Positions 25,990 to 35,940 of a stretch of DNA of 64,000 bases are shown here, piece by piece. Each line of letters begins with the position of its first letter. Positions within the stretch are counted from its first letter, which is position 1. The notes beneath the pieces were generated by a model, which was not told the DNA's origin, ran no database searches, and was given only the letters and a program-made list of their open reading frames with translations. A program made the position numbers and the translations under genes. The stretch is taken from contig NZ_JADPIB010000004.1 of assembly GCF_015767265.1 (NCBI RefSeq), positions 186,001 through 250,000 of the forward strand, given 5' to 3'. Origin of the DNA: Aureivirga marina (lineage in GTDB: Bacteria > Bacteroidota > Bacteroidia > Flavobacteriales > Flavobacteriaceae).

Positions 25990-27132
25990 TTAATTCTGTT
26001 GTTGCAAAGCATAAATCGCAAAAGTTCCTAACCAATGTGAACCTTCATAAGAATCACCAGTTAAATTCGGAAGCGAATAATTGATATGTTCATTTGTTAA
26101 AGTATTTAAATGCTCAAATTTTGGTGAAGTTTTCGCAATTTGGTAAAAACACCAAGCTCGACTGAAATTTAATCCATCTAAATGAACTAAATGTCCATCC
26201 GTTCTATCTGTTACAATTCCTGGTTTTAAATCAAAATTTGGATTACTTAATTCTGGTAGAAAATTATTTACCCAAGTTAAAAACTCTTGTTGCGGTAAAA
26301 TTTTCGCCATTAAATTTGCTTCTTCCAAACAAGGAGAAAGAAAATCAGTTCCACTTGGTTCCCAACCAATCGGGCAATTTTCATCATTCAAATAAAAATC
26401 TTTAGCTCTTTTTTCAATTACTTTTTTCAGACTTTCATTGTTTGTAGTTTTTGCATAATCATAAGTTAAACTTAAACCGAAAGCCGTATTCGAATGTGTA
26501 CCAACACGAACGGGATAATTTAATTTTGGTAAAAATTCCTCATACCTTTTTGCAATAATTTCTTCTAAGGGTTTTAAGTTTTTAGAAAGCTCTTTACCTA
26601 AAGGATCATTCCAAGTTTGCAATTCTTCTGCAAGTTTTAAAAGCCAAGCCCAACCATAAGTTCTTTCATAAGATTTGTTATATGGTTTGTTGAAATAAGC
26701 AACTTCAGCGGTAATATTTTCCGGACTAATTCTTTCTTTTAATTTTTGCTTAATTTCCTCTTTATTTTCTATTTCAGGAAATGTTTTTAAAAGTGAAACT
26801 AACGACCAATGCCCATGAACAGCAGAATGCCAATCAAAACAACCATAAAAAGCAGGATGTAATTCTTTAGGACTTTGAATATCTTCTGAGCTATTTACAA
26901 CTTGACTTGGTTTGTTCGGATATTCCGTTTCAATACAATGTAGTGGAAGTTCTGATAAACGAATTGCTTCCTCTAAAGTTAACTTTGGAACTTTTACCTT
27001 TTTTTGAATTTTCTTTTCTATTGTATTTTCTGTTTCGATTTTTACATCTTTTGGTGGATTTTGATCACAACTTAAAATAATTGTAGTAAAAATCACTAAA
27101 ATTGCTATGTTTTGTACTTTCATTTGGGTCAA
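25990..27132 (-). CDS. DUF2891 lipoprotein
   Basis: 380 residues with a lipoprotein signal (FTTIILSCDQNPP). The body matches DUF2891: LHCIETEYPNKPSQV, HPAFYGCFDWHSAVHGHW, YGWAWLLKLAEEL, VGTHSNTAFGLSLTYDYAK and a C-terminal GDSYEGSHWLGTFA. The helical-repeat layout with many conserved His, Trp and Asp resembles alpha/alpha toroid glycoside-active enzymes, but no function is established. It lies 79 bases downstream of the giant adhesin gene on the same strand, with its own terminator, so it could share that transcript. Confidence 0.82.
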   Translation of the reverse strand: MTQMKVQNIAILVIFTTIILSCDQNPPKDVKIETENTIEKKIQKKVKVPKLTLEEAIRLSELPLHCIETEYPNKPSQVVNSSEDIQSPKELHPAFYGCFDWHSAVHGHWSLVSLLKTFPEIENKEEIKQKLKERISPENITAEVAYFNKPYNKSYERTYGWAWLLKLAEELQTWNDPLGKELSKNLKPLEEIIAKRYEEFLPKLNYPVRVGTHSNTAFGLSLTYDYAKTTNNESLKKVIEKRAKDFYLNDENCPIGWEPSGTDFLSPCLEEANLMAKILPQQEFLTWVNNFLPELSNPNFDLKPGIVTDRTDGHLVHLDGLNFSRAWCFYQIAKTSPKFEHLNTLTNEHINYSLPNLTGDSYEGSHWLGTFAIYALQQQN

Positions 27133-27211
27133 ATTTTCCGAAAAATAAGCAAATTATTTGAAAAAAAAACTCTCACAAATGGAGAGGTTCAAACAGTAAT
27201 GAATCTAAATA

Positions 27212-30200
27212 TCATCGTCGAATTAAACTAAAATGTCCTTTTTTAGTAATTGTTTTTTCATTTAGATTTTTAATTTCAAGTATAAACCAATAATCAGTTG
27301 AAGGAAGTTCTGTTCCATTTTTTGTTCCATTCCAACCATCAGAATTTTGATTCAAAACTTCAATAATTTTTCCATATCGATCAAAAATTGTGATTGTAAT
27401 ATTTTTTATGTTTTCTGCACCATGTAAATGCCAAGTATCATGAATTCCATCATTATTTGGAGTAAAATAGGATGGGAAATTAAGGAACGTAATCTCTTTT
27501 CTAATTTCTCCACAACCATGAATATCTTGAATAATTAAATCGAAAACACCATCTGGACAATTCTCAAAAATCCCAGTTGTGTTCCAAGAAATTCCTTCAT
27601 CAATCGAAAATTGATATTCTCCTATTCCTAAAGTCGAAATATCAATTATTAAAGTATTTTCTTCTTCATTTTGTAAATATCCGATTTGTTGTATTGTATT
27701 TTCTGAAATTTCAGCTAATTCTGATAAAGAAATATCTACAGTATGTGTAGCGAAACATTCTAGATTTGAAATATAATTTATTGCTTCTACAGTATAAACT
27801 CCTTCTGAATTGATTTCTAGGAATTCATTTTCTGTTTCATAAATTGTTCCATTAGGAAGTGTCCATTTATACATGTAATTTCCATTTGGATTGTCAATTG
27901 TAAGAATGTTTTCTTCTAAATTTTTACAAAAAGTAAAATTTTCTGCAATTTCAAAAGAAGGAGTTTCTTCAACAATAATTTCAAAAGAAGTAATTTTTTT
28001 ACATAGATTTTCATTTTCAATAGAAACCCAAATTAAAGTGTTTCCACTTTCTAATTCTGTAAAGTTTTCAATTTTATTTTCTTGATTATTTACATCATTT
28101 TCAGTGAAATAATAATTAAAGACTAGATTTTCTTCTGAAGTGATTTCTTCATTTTTTTCTTCCAAATTAAAAATTCCAATTCCATTCATTCCACAAGTAA
28201 AAAGAGGTGAGATAGTTTCATTTATTTCAGGATTAGAAGCAACTTTTAAAATAATTTCTTTAATAGAAGAACATTGTGATTCTAGGTTTTTTGCTTTGAT
28301 AAAAATACTTGTTTCTGGATTATTTGTGATTGTAATCGGATTTACAATATTTGGAAAATCATTTTCTGCGTCTGTTTGAGAGAAGAAATAGTTTACTTCT
28401 AAATTAGAGAAATTGCTTTCAGAAATAAAAATAGAAGTTAATTCTTGTAACGAAATATTTTCTATAATTCCGTCTGAATTATCTTCACAAAAAGTATAAG
28501 TTTCTATATTATTAAAATTTGGAATTGGCTCAACAATTAATTCAATAGAAAAAGAAATCGCACAATTTTGATCAGCTAAATTATTTATTATCGTAGCATA
28601 AATTGTTTTTGAACTTGAAATATAATTTTCAGGAGATTCAATAGCATTATTTTGCAATTCAGCATCTTCTAAATTTTCATGAAAAGTAACAGAAATTCCG
28701 TTTTGTTGATTTGTAAATTCAGGAATATAACTTTCAAGATTAAATAGAGAAAATCCATCAAAATCATCATCACAAACTACGATAGAATTAAATTCAAAAT
28801 TCGGTTTTGGCAAAGGTTCTACAACTAAAGTCAAAGTAGAAATATCAAAACAACCTGTTGTAACATTTTCAACTCGAACATAAATTTCTTGTGAATTTAC
28901 CGTGTAATTTATATAATTTTCTTCTAAAGATTCAATGTTGTTTTCTGCATTTTCTTCGGTTAAATGAAAACTAACAATCGTTCCCAATTGACCATTTAAA
29001 ATTTGATTTTCTGTAGATTCTAAATCGAAAAAAGCAAAACCATCATAATCATCATCACAAACTTTGATAGGTGGAAGTAAAGTCGCATTTGGTTTTTGTT
29101 CAATTAAAATTTCAAAGCTAGAAATGATAAAACAATTATTTTCATTTTCTAGGCGAATCCAAATTGTTTGCGTGTTGGGAATTGTGTTTAAAAAAGGCGT
29201 TTCTAAATCGATATTTAATTCTTTATTAGTTGCATTTTCTTCGGTTAAATACATAGAAACTTCCAAATTTGGATACATTTCCAAAATGCTTTCTTTTTTT
29301 GAGTTTAAATTGAAAAAAGCAAAACCATCTTGATCTTCTTCACATAAAATTTCATCAGAGATAATAATGTTTTCAGGAATTTCTGTGATAATTAATTCTA
29401 AAGGTTTTATAATAAAACAACTTGTATTTTGATTTTCAATTCGTGTAAATATTATTTGAGAAACGGAAAAATAAGATTCATCGATAGAAATTGGAAGTTC
29501 ATTATTTTCTGCATTTTGAAAAGTAATATGATAAGAAATTTCATATTCTTCTTGCAAATTATAAAGTTCTGAAACTTCATTTAAATCAAAATGTGCATTT
29601 CCATCATAATCATCATCACAAGCAGAAAATTGCTCGATATTTTCTACATCTGGAAGTGGATTTACAACCAAATCTAAAATCACATAAGAAAAACAACCAT
29701 TTTCATTTGTTACAACCGCATAAACAGCTTGCGTTCCTTGCGTTAAATTTGTATATGGATTTAATTTATCGATAATTGGTCCTTCATAAGAATTTTCATG
29801 GTATGTTACAATTCCTGTTGTTCCATTCAAAATTTCCGCATCTTTTTCATACAAATAAAAAGAATTTACAAATCCATTTGTTTCATCACCATCCAATGCA
29901 TTATCACAAATTTCATAAGAACTAGGTTGTTGTAAAATTGGTGTTTCTTCTACAAACAATTCAATTGGTTTTATAAAAGGACATTCATTTTCATTCTCCA
30001 TTCGAATCCAAATTGTCTGTGGATTTAGATTGTTTACAAAATTTTCGGGATTGGAAATCCAGCCACTATTTTGTGAATTTCCTTGAATTGCAGCATTTTC
30101 TGTAAAATAATATTTAAAATTTCCAATAGCATTTGATTCTAAAATTGTTAAATCAAAAATTGAAAAACCATTTGGATTTTCATCATCGCAAATAGACAAA

Positions 30201-33200
30201 GAATCAGGAAGTAACATTTCAGGTGAAGATTCAGCAATTAATTCTAATGAAACAACAGTAAAACAACCAGAAATTAAATTTTCAACACGAGCAAAAATAA
30301 TTTGTGAATTTGCATCAATGTTTATATAATTTTCTGGATTTTGAATATGATTATTTGGGTTTGGATTTATTTCATTTGCATCATTGAATTCTACAAAATA
30401 TTTTATTTCAAAATCACCTAAAGCAGTATAAATTTCTGTGTTTTTTAAAGTTAAATTGAAAGAGGTAAATCCATCATTATTTACATCACATGAATAAAGA
30501 GGTATTGGTGTATTTGCAGAAATTGTATTAATAAAAATCTGGAAACTAAATCTTTTGATACAACCATTTTGAAAAATAGCTTCTACAAAAATTTCTTGAT
30601 TGTTTATTCCAATAAAATTCTCTGGAGAATCAATGATTTCTGTAAAATTTTCATCAGTAAAATATTGAATATTTGTTTGATTTGAGTCCGAAATTATTTC
30701 ATTTTGAATTGTTAAATCAATGTTTTGATTACTGCAATTTTCTATATTTTCAAGAGTATTTATAGATTCGGAATTAATGATTAATAAAACTGAAGTTGTT
30801 GAAAAACAGCCTTCCGAATTTTCCAATTTCACAAAAATTTCTTGCCCTTGAAATCCTTGATAATTAGATAAATTATTTATAGAATTAGCGAAATTTTGAT
30901 CTTCAAAATAAGTGATGAAAATTTCTGGATTTTGTGTGAATTGAAAACTTAATTCAGATAAATTAAAATATCCAGTTTCATCATAGGTATTACATGTTGA
31001 AAACTCAGATACTGAATTAAAATCTACATTGTTATTCAAAGAAAACTCGATTTCCATTGTATTTTCACAACCGTTAGAATCTGTCGCTAAAACATATACA
31101 ATTTGATTTGTTGTGATTGTATAATTTCCTGTGATTTCATTTGTAAAACTTGCATCTGAAAAATATTGAATTGACACAGAAGCATCGTTTGTAATTTGAG
31201 AATTCAGCGAATTTAAATCGAAAATTTCTTGATTATTTCCATCGTTATCACAAAGAGAAATCGGTGAAATTGGATTTAAATTTAATGTAGGATTTAAAGA
31301 AAATTCAATTTCCATTGTGTTTTCACATCCATTAGAATCTGTTGCTAAAACATATACAATTTGATTTCCTGAAATCGAATAATTTCCTGAAATTTCATTT
31401 GTAAAACTTGCATCTGAAAAATACTGAATTGAAACAGAAGCGTCATTTGTAATTTGAGAATTAAGCGAATTTAAATCGAAATTTTCTTGATTATTTCCAT
31501 CGTTATCGCAAAGAGAAATTGGAGCGATTGGATTTAAATTTAATGTAGGATTTAAAGAAAATTCAATTTGCATTGTGTTTTCACATCCATTAGAATCTGT
31601 TGTTAAAACATATACAATTTGATTTGTTGTGATTGTATAATTTCCTGGGATTTCATTTGTAAAAGAAATATCCGAAAAATATTGAATTGAAACAGAAGCG
31701 TCATTTGTAATTTGAGAATTCAGCGAATTTAAATCGAAAACTTCTTGATTGTTTCCATCGTTATCACAAAGAGAAATTGGAGAAATTGGATTTAAGTTTA
31801 ATGTAGGATTTAAAGAAAATTCAATTTGCATTGTGTTTTCACATCCATTAGAATCTGTTGCTAAAACATATACAATTTGATTTGCTGTAATTATATAATT
31901 TCCTGTGATTTCATTTAAAAAAGAAATATCAGAAAAATATTGAATCGACACAGAAGCATCGTTTGTGATTTGAGAGTTCAATGAATTTAAATCGAAAATT
32001 TCTTGATTATTTCCATCATTATCGCATAGAGAAATTGGCGAAATTGGATTTAAATTTAATGTAGGATTTAAAGAAAATTCAATTTGCATTGTGTTTTCAC
32101 ATCCATTAGAATCTGTCGCTAAAACATATACAATTTGATTTCCAGTTATTGTATAATTTCCTGGGATTTCATTTGTAAAACTTGCATCTGAAAAATATTG
32201 AATCGACACAGAAGCATCATTTGTGATTTGAGAATTCAGTGAATTTAAATCGAAGTTTTCTTGATTATTTCCATCGTTATCACAAAGAGAAATTGGGGCA
32301 ATTGGATTTAAGTTTAACTCAGAATTTAAAGAAAATTCAATCTCCATTGTGTTCTCACATCCATTAGAATCTGTTGCTAAAACATATACAATTTGATTTG
32401 TTGTGATTGTATAATCTCCTGTGATTTCATTTAAAAAAGAAATATCCGAAAAATACTGAATCGAAACAGAAGCATCATTTGTAATTTGAGAATTCAGCGA
32501 ATTTAAATCGAAGTTTTCTTGATTATTTCCATCATTATCACAAAGAAAAATCGGTGAAATTGGATTTAAGTTTAACTCAGAATTTAAAGAAAACTCGATT
32601 TCCATTGTATTTTCACAACCGTTAGAATCTGTCGCTAAAACATATACAATTTGATTTTCTGAAATCGAATAGTTTCCTGAAATTTCATTTGTAAAACTTG
32701 CATCCGAAAAATATTGAATTGAAACAGAAGCATCATTTGTAATTTGAGAATTCAGTGAATTTAAATCGAAAACTTCTAGATTATTTCCATCGTTATCACA
32801 AAGAGAAATCGGTGAAATTGGATTTAGATTTAATATAGGATTTAAAGAAAATTCAATCTCCATCGTGTTTTCACATCCATTAGAATCTGTCGCTAAAACA
32901 TAAACAGTTTGATTTGTTGTAATCGAATAATTTCCTGTGATTTCATTTGTAAAACTTGCATCCGAAAAATATTGAATTGAAACAGAAGTATCATTTGTAA
33001 TTTGAGAATTCAGCGAATTTAAATTGAAGTTTTCTTGATTATTTCCATCATTATCACAAAGAGAAATTGGGGCAATTGGATTTAAGTTTAACTCAGAATT
33101 TAAAGAAAATTCAATCTCCATCGTGTTTTCACATCCATTAGAATCTGTTGCTAAAACATATACAATTTGATTTGTTGTGATTGTATAATTTCCTGTGAAT

Positions 33201-35887
33201 TCATTTAAAAAAGAAATATCAGAAAAATATTGAATTGAAACAGAAGTATCATTTGTAATTTGAGAATTCAGTGAATTTAAATTGAAGTTTTCTTGATTAT
33301 TTCCATCATTATCACAAAGAGAAATTGGGGCAATTGGATTTAAGTTTAACTCAGAATTTAAAGAAAATTCAATTTGCATTGTATTTTCACATCCATTAGA
33401 ATCTGTTGCTAAAACATATACAATTTGATTTGTTGTGATTGTATAATTTCCTGTGATTTCATTTGTAAAACTTGCGTCAGAAAAATATTGAATCGACACA
33501 GAAGCATCATTTGTAATTTGAGAATTCAGTGAATTTAAATCGAAAGCTTCTTGATTATTTCCATCGTTATCACATAGGTAAATAGGCAAAATTGGATTTA
33601 AATATAACTCAGAATTTAAAGAAAATTCAATTTGCATTGTGTTTTCACATCCATTAGAATCTGTTGCTAAAACATATACAATTTGATTTGCTGTAATTAT
33701 ATAATTTCCTAAAATCTCATTTGTAAAACTTGCATCAGAAAAATATTGAATCGAAACAGAAGCGTCATTTGTAATTTGAGAATTCAGCGAATTTAAATCG
33801 AAAACTTCTTGATTATTTCCATCATTATCACAAAGAGAAATTGGAGCGATTGGATTTAAATTTAATATAGAATTTAAAGAAAATTCAATTTCCATTGTGT
33901 TTTCACAACCATTAGAATCTGTCGCTAAAACATATACAATTTGATTTGTTGTAATCAAATAATTTCCAGGAATTTCAATTATAAAACTTGAATTAAAAAA
34001 ATACTGAATCGACACAGAAGCATCGTTTGTAATTTGAGAATTCAGTGAATTTAAATCGAAAATTTCTTGATTATTTCCATCATTATCACAAAGAGAAATG
34101 GGAGCGATTTGATTTAAGTTTAATTCAGAATTTAAAGAAAATTCAATTTCTGAAGTGTTTTCACATCCATTAGAATCTGTTGCTAAAACATACACAATTT
34201 GATTTGTTGTGATTGTATAATTTCCTGTGATTTCATTTGTAAAACTTGCATCTGAAAAATATTGAATTGAAACAGAAGCGTCATTTGTAATTTGAGAATT
34301 CAATGAGTCTAAATCGAAAACTTCTTGATTGTTTCCATCGTTATCACAAAGAGAAATTGGGGCAATTGGATTTAAGTTTAACTCAGAATTTAAAGAAAAT
34401 TCAATCTCCATTGTATTTTCACAACCGTTAGAATCCGTTGCTAAAACATACACAATTTGATTTGTTGTAATCGAATAATTTCCTAAAATCTCATTTGTAA
34501 AGCTTGCATCCGAAAAATACTGAATCGACACAGAATTATCGTTTGTGATTTGAGAATTCAATGAATTTAAATCGAAGTTTTCTTGATTATTTCCATCATT
34601 ATCACACAGAGAAATCGGCGTAATTGGATTTAAGTTTAATTCAGAATTTAAAGAAAACTCGATTTCCATTGTATTTTCACAACCGTTAGAATCTGTTGCT
34701 AAAACATATACAATTTGATTTGTTGTAATCAAATAATTCCCAGAAATTTCATTTGTAAAACTTGAATTAGAAAAATATTGAATTGAAACAGAAGCGTCAT
34801 TTGTAATTTGAGAATTCAACGAATTAATATCGAAAATTTCTTGATTGTTTCCATCATTATCACATAGAGAAATTGGTGAAATTGGATTTAAATTAGGAAT
34901 TTCATGAACAGCTAATATCAAAAGAAGTGTTGAATGACAGCCATATTGATTTTCTACTTTTATAAAAACATTTGTATTATTTGAAGCTACATAAGTCGTC
35001 AAATTAGAAATTTCAGAAGTAAGATTTATATCTTCATAAAAAGATAAAATGAAAGTACCAGCGGTGATGTTGGTTAAATTAAAAGTTTCCACACCATCTC
35101 CATCATCATCACAAGCATGAACAGTAACAGAGCCATTTATTGTTGGCGGAGGAATAACATTTAAATAGAAATAACCTGTTGCTTCACAAACATATTCATT
35201 GATAATTTTCATATAAATAATTTGAGAATGTGTTCCAACAAAAGCAGTTGGATTCGTAATTTCATTTGTTAAAGCAGCATCCGTATAATATTTAATGATT
35301 GGATTTGGATCTATGGTAACAGCATTATTTACTGTTAAATCGAAAGTTGCTGTTCCACTTCCGTTTTCTTCACATTCAATTAAATTTACTGGAATTGAAA
35401 TTGTATTATTATTGATTACTTCTAGAGAAAGTGTGTAAACAGCCCAAAGATTTGGATTAGTTATATCATGAATTCGAATATAAATAATTGCATTTCCAGA
35501 AGTATATAAATCAGGTAATTCATTCGTTTGATTTATGGCATCTGTGTTTGTAGGATAATAATCATAATGATAATTTGGATTTGTCTCTACAAGAGATTGA
35601 AAAATTCCTAGATTAAAAGTATAAATTCCATCATATGGAATATCATCGCAAATTCCATAATTAAAATCTGCTGTATTTGTAATTGTAGGAGTGAAGTTTA
35701 CAATTTTATTTTCTAGATTAAGTTTTGGTGCATTAAAATAATTAATGTTTTGATTTTTATCCAGTTTTATAACTGGATTTTGTGTGACAATTTCTTTTTG
35801 AGAAACATAACTTTCAACTTGAATTTGTGCAAAGAGATGTTGAAATATACATAGGAAAAAGTATCCAAAGATATATTTTGTTTTCAT
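27212..35887 (-). CDS. Giant repeat adhesin with T9SS type B sorting domain
   Basis: 2891 residues. Signal peptide to about residue 20 (FLCIFQHLFAQ). The body is built of related beta-rich modules of 80-90 residues, each with a Cys-Asp-x-Asp-Gly block (CDDDGDGVETFNLT, CDNDGNNQE, CDDDYDGFAFFDL) and a C-terminal Asn-Gly-Cys-type strand. Residues about 329-1620 are fifteen near-identical 86-residue copies; modules before and after are diverged. The Asp/Asn-rich blocks look suited to bind calcium, which is inference. The C-terminus (FPSYFTPNNDGIHDTWHL, IFDRYGKIIEV, WNGTKNG) is the gliding-motility type B sorting domain. It probably makes a long surface filament for adhesion or gliding. It follows the LRR adhesin, separated by a hairpin. 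Confidence 0.88.
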   Translation of the reverse strand: MKTKYIFGYFFLCIFQHLFAQIQVESYVSQKEIVTQNPVIKLDKNQNINYFNAPKLNLENKIVNFTPTITNTADFNYGICDDIPYDGIYTFNLGIFQSLVETNPNYHYDYYPTNTDAINQTNELPDLYTSGNAIIYIRIHDITNPNLWAVYTLSLEVINNNTISIPVNLIECEENGSGTATFDLTVNNAVTIDPNPIIKYYTDAALTNEITNPTAFVGTHSQIIYMKIINEYVCEATGYFYLNVIPPPTINGSVTVHACDDDGDGVETFNLTNITAGTFILSFYEDINLTSEISNLTTYVASNNTNVFIKVENQYGCHSTLLLILAVHEIPNLNPISPISLCDNDGNNQEIFDINSLNSQITNDASVSIQYFSNSSFTNEISGNYLITTNQIVYVLATDSNGCENTMEIEFSLNSELNLNPITPISLCDNDGNNQENFDLNSLNSQITNDNSVSIQYFSDASFTNEILGNYSITTNQIVYVLATDSNGCENTMEIEFSLNSELNLNPIAPISLCDNDGNNQEVFDLDSLNSQITNDASVSIQYFSDASFTNEITGNYTITTNQIVYVLATDSNGCENTSEIEFSLNSELNLNQIAPISLCDNDGNNQEIFDLNSLNSQITNDASVSIQYFFNSSFIIEIPGNYLITTNQIVYVLATDSNGCENTMEIEFSLNSILNLNPIAPISLCDNDGNNQEVFDLNSLNSQITNDASVSIQYFSDASFTNEILGNYIITANQIVYVLATDSNGCENTMQIEFSLNSELYLNPILPIYLCDNDGNNQEAFDLNSLNSQITNDASVSIQYFSDASFTNEITGNYTITTNQIVYVLATDSNGCENTMQIEFSLNSELNLNPIAPISLCDNDGNNQENFNLNSLNSQITNDTSVSIQYFSDISFLNEFTGNYTITTNQIVYVLATDSNGCENTMEIEFSLNSELNLNPIAPISLCDNDGNNQENFNLNSLNSQITNDTSVSIQYFSDASFTNEITGNYSITTNQTVYVLATDSNGCENTMEIEFSLNPILNLNPISPISLCDNDGNNLEVFDLNSLNSQITNDASVSIQYFSDASFTNEISGNYSISENQIVYVLATDSNGCENTMEIEFSLNSELNLNPISPIFLCDNDGNNQENFDLNSLNSQITNDASVSIQYFSDISFLNEITGDYTITTNQIVYVLATDSNGCENTMEIEFSLNSELNLNPIAPISLCDNDGNNQENFDLNSLNSQITNDASVSIQYFSDASFTNEIPGNYTITGNQIVYVLATDSNGCENTMQIEFSLNPTLNLNPISPISLCDNDGNNQEIFDLNSLNSQITNDASVSIQYFSDISFLNEITGNYIITANQIVYVLATDSNGCENTMQIEFSLNPTLNLNPISPISLCDNDGNNQEVFDLNSLNSQITNDASVSIQYFSDISFTNEIPGNYTITTNQIVYVLTTDSNGCENTMQIEFSLNPTLNLNPIAPISLCDNDGNNQENFDLNSLNSQITNDASVSIQYFSDASFTNEISGNYSISGNQIVYVLATDSNGCENTMEIEFSLNPTLNLNPISPISLCDNDGNNQEIFDLNSLNSQITNDASVSIQYFSDASFTNEITGNYTITTNQIVYVLATDSNGCENTMEIEFSLNNNVDFNSVSEFSTCNTYDETGYFNLSELSFQFTQNPEIFITYFEDQNFANSINNLSNYQGFQGQEIFVKLENSEGCFSTTSVLLIINSESINTLENIENCSNQNIDLTIQNEIISDSNQTNIQYFTDENFTEIIDSPENFIGINNQEIFVEAIFQNGCIKRFSFQIFINTISANTPIPLYSCDVNNDGFTSFNLTLKNTEIYTALGDFEIKYFVEFNDANEINPNPNNHIQNPENYINIDANSQIIFARVENLISGCFTVVSLELIAESSPEMLLPDSLSICDDENPNGFSIFDLTILESNAIGNFKYYFTENAAIQGNSQNSGWISNPENFVNNLNPQTIWIRMENENECPFIKPIELFVEETPILQQPSSYEICDNALDGDETNGFVNSFYLYEKDAEILNGTTGIVTYHENSYEGPIIDKLNPYTNLTQGTQAVYAVVTNENGCFSYVILDLVVNPLPDVENIEQFSACDDDYDGNAHFDLNEVSELYNLQEEYEISYHITFQNAENNELPISIDESYFSVSQIIFTRIENQNTSCFIIKPLELIITEIPENIIISDEILCEEDQDGFAFFNLNSKKESILEMYPNLEVSMYLTEENATNKELNIDLETPFLNTIPNTQTIWIRLENENNCFIISSFEILIEQKPNATLLPPIKVCDDDYDGFAFFDLESTENQILNGQLGTIVSFHLTEENAENNIESLEENYINYTVNSQEIYVRVENVTTGCFDISTLTLVVEPLPKPNFEFNSIVVCDDDFDGFSLFNLESYIPEFTNQQNGISVTFHENLEDAELQNNAIESPENYISSSKTIYATIINNLADQNCAISFSIELIVEPIPNFNNIETYTFCEDNSDGIIENISLQELTSIFISESNFSNLEVNYFFSQTDAENDFPNIVNPITITNNPETSIFIKAKNLESQCSSIKEIILKVASNPEINETISPLFTCGMNGIGIFNLEEKNEEITSEENLVFNYYFTENDVNNQENKIENFTELESGNTLIWVSIENENLCKKITSFEIIVEETPSFEIAENFTFCKNLEENILTIDNPNGNYMYKWTLPNGTIYETENEFLEINSEGVYTVEAINYISNLECFATHTVDISLSELAEISENTIQQIGYLQNEEENTLIIDISTLGIGEYQFSIDEGISWNTTGIFENCPDGVFDLIIQDIHGCGEIRKEITFLNFPSYFTPNNDGIHDTWHLHGAENIKNITITIFDRYGKIIEVLNQNSDGWNGTKNGTELPSTDYWFILEIKNLNEKTITKKGHFSLIRR
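31020..34900 (-). repeat. Fifteen tandem 258-bp repeats inside the giant adhesin gene
   Basis: Each unit encodes 86 residues with invariant blocks LCDNDGNNQE, LNSQITND, SVSIQYF, QIVYVLATDSNGCEN and EIEFSL. Differences between units are scattered and mix between copies (for example NSELNLNPIAPIS versus NPTLNLNPISPIS), a pattern of repeated unequal exchange or gene conversion. Confidence 0.95.
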
Positions 35888-35898
35888 AATTTTTTAGA

Positions 35899-35930
35899 AA
35901 AACTCTTTCCAAGAAGACTGAAAAGAGTTT
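35899..35930 (-). terminator. Hairpin between the two adhesin genes
   Basis: AAACTCTTT and AAAAGAGTTT pair around a loop of about 12 bases in the 53-base gap. It may end part of the transcription from the LRR gene. Confidence 0.55.
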
Positions 35931-35940
35931 GTATTTTTAA

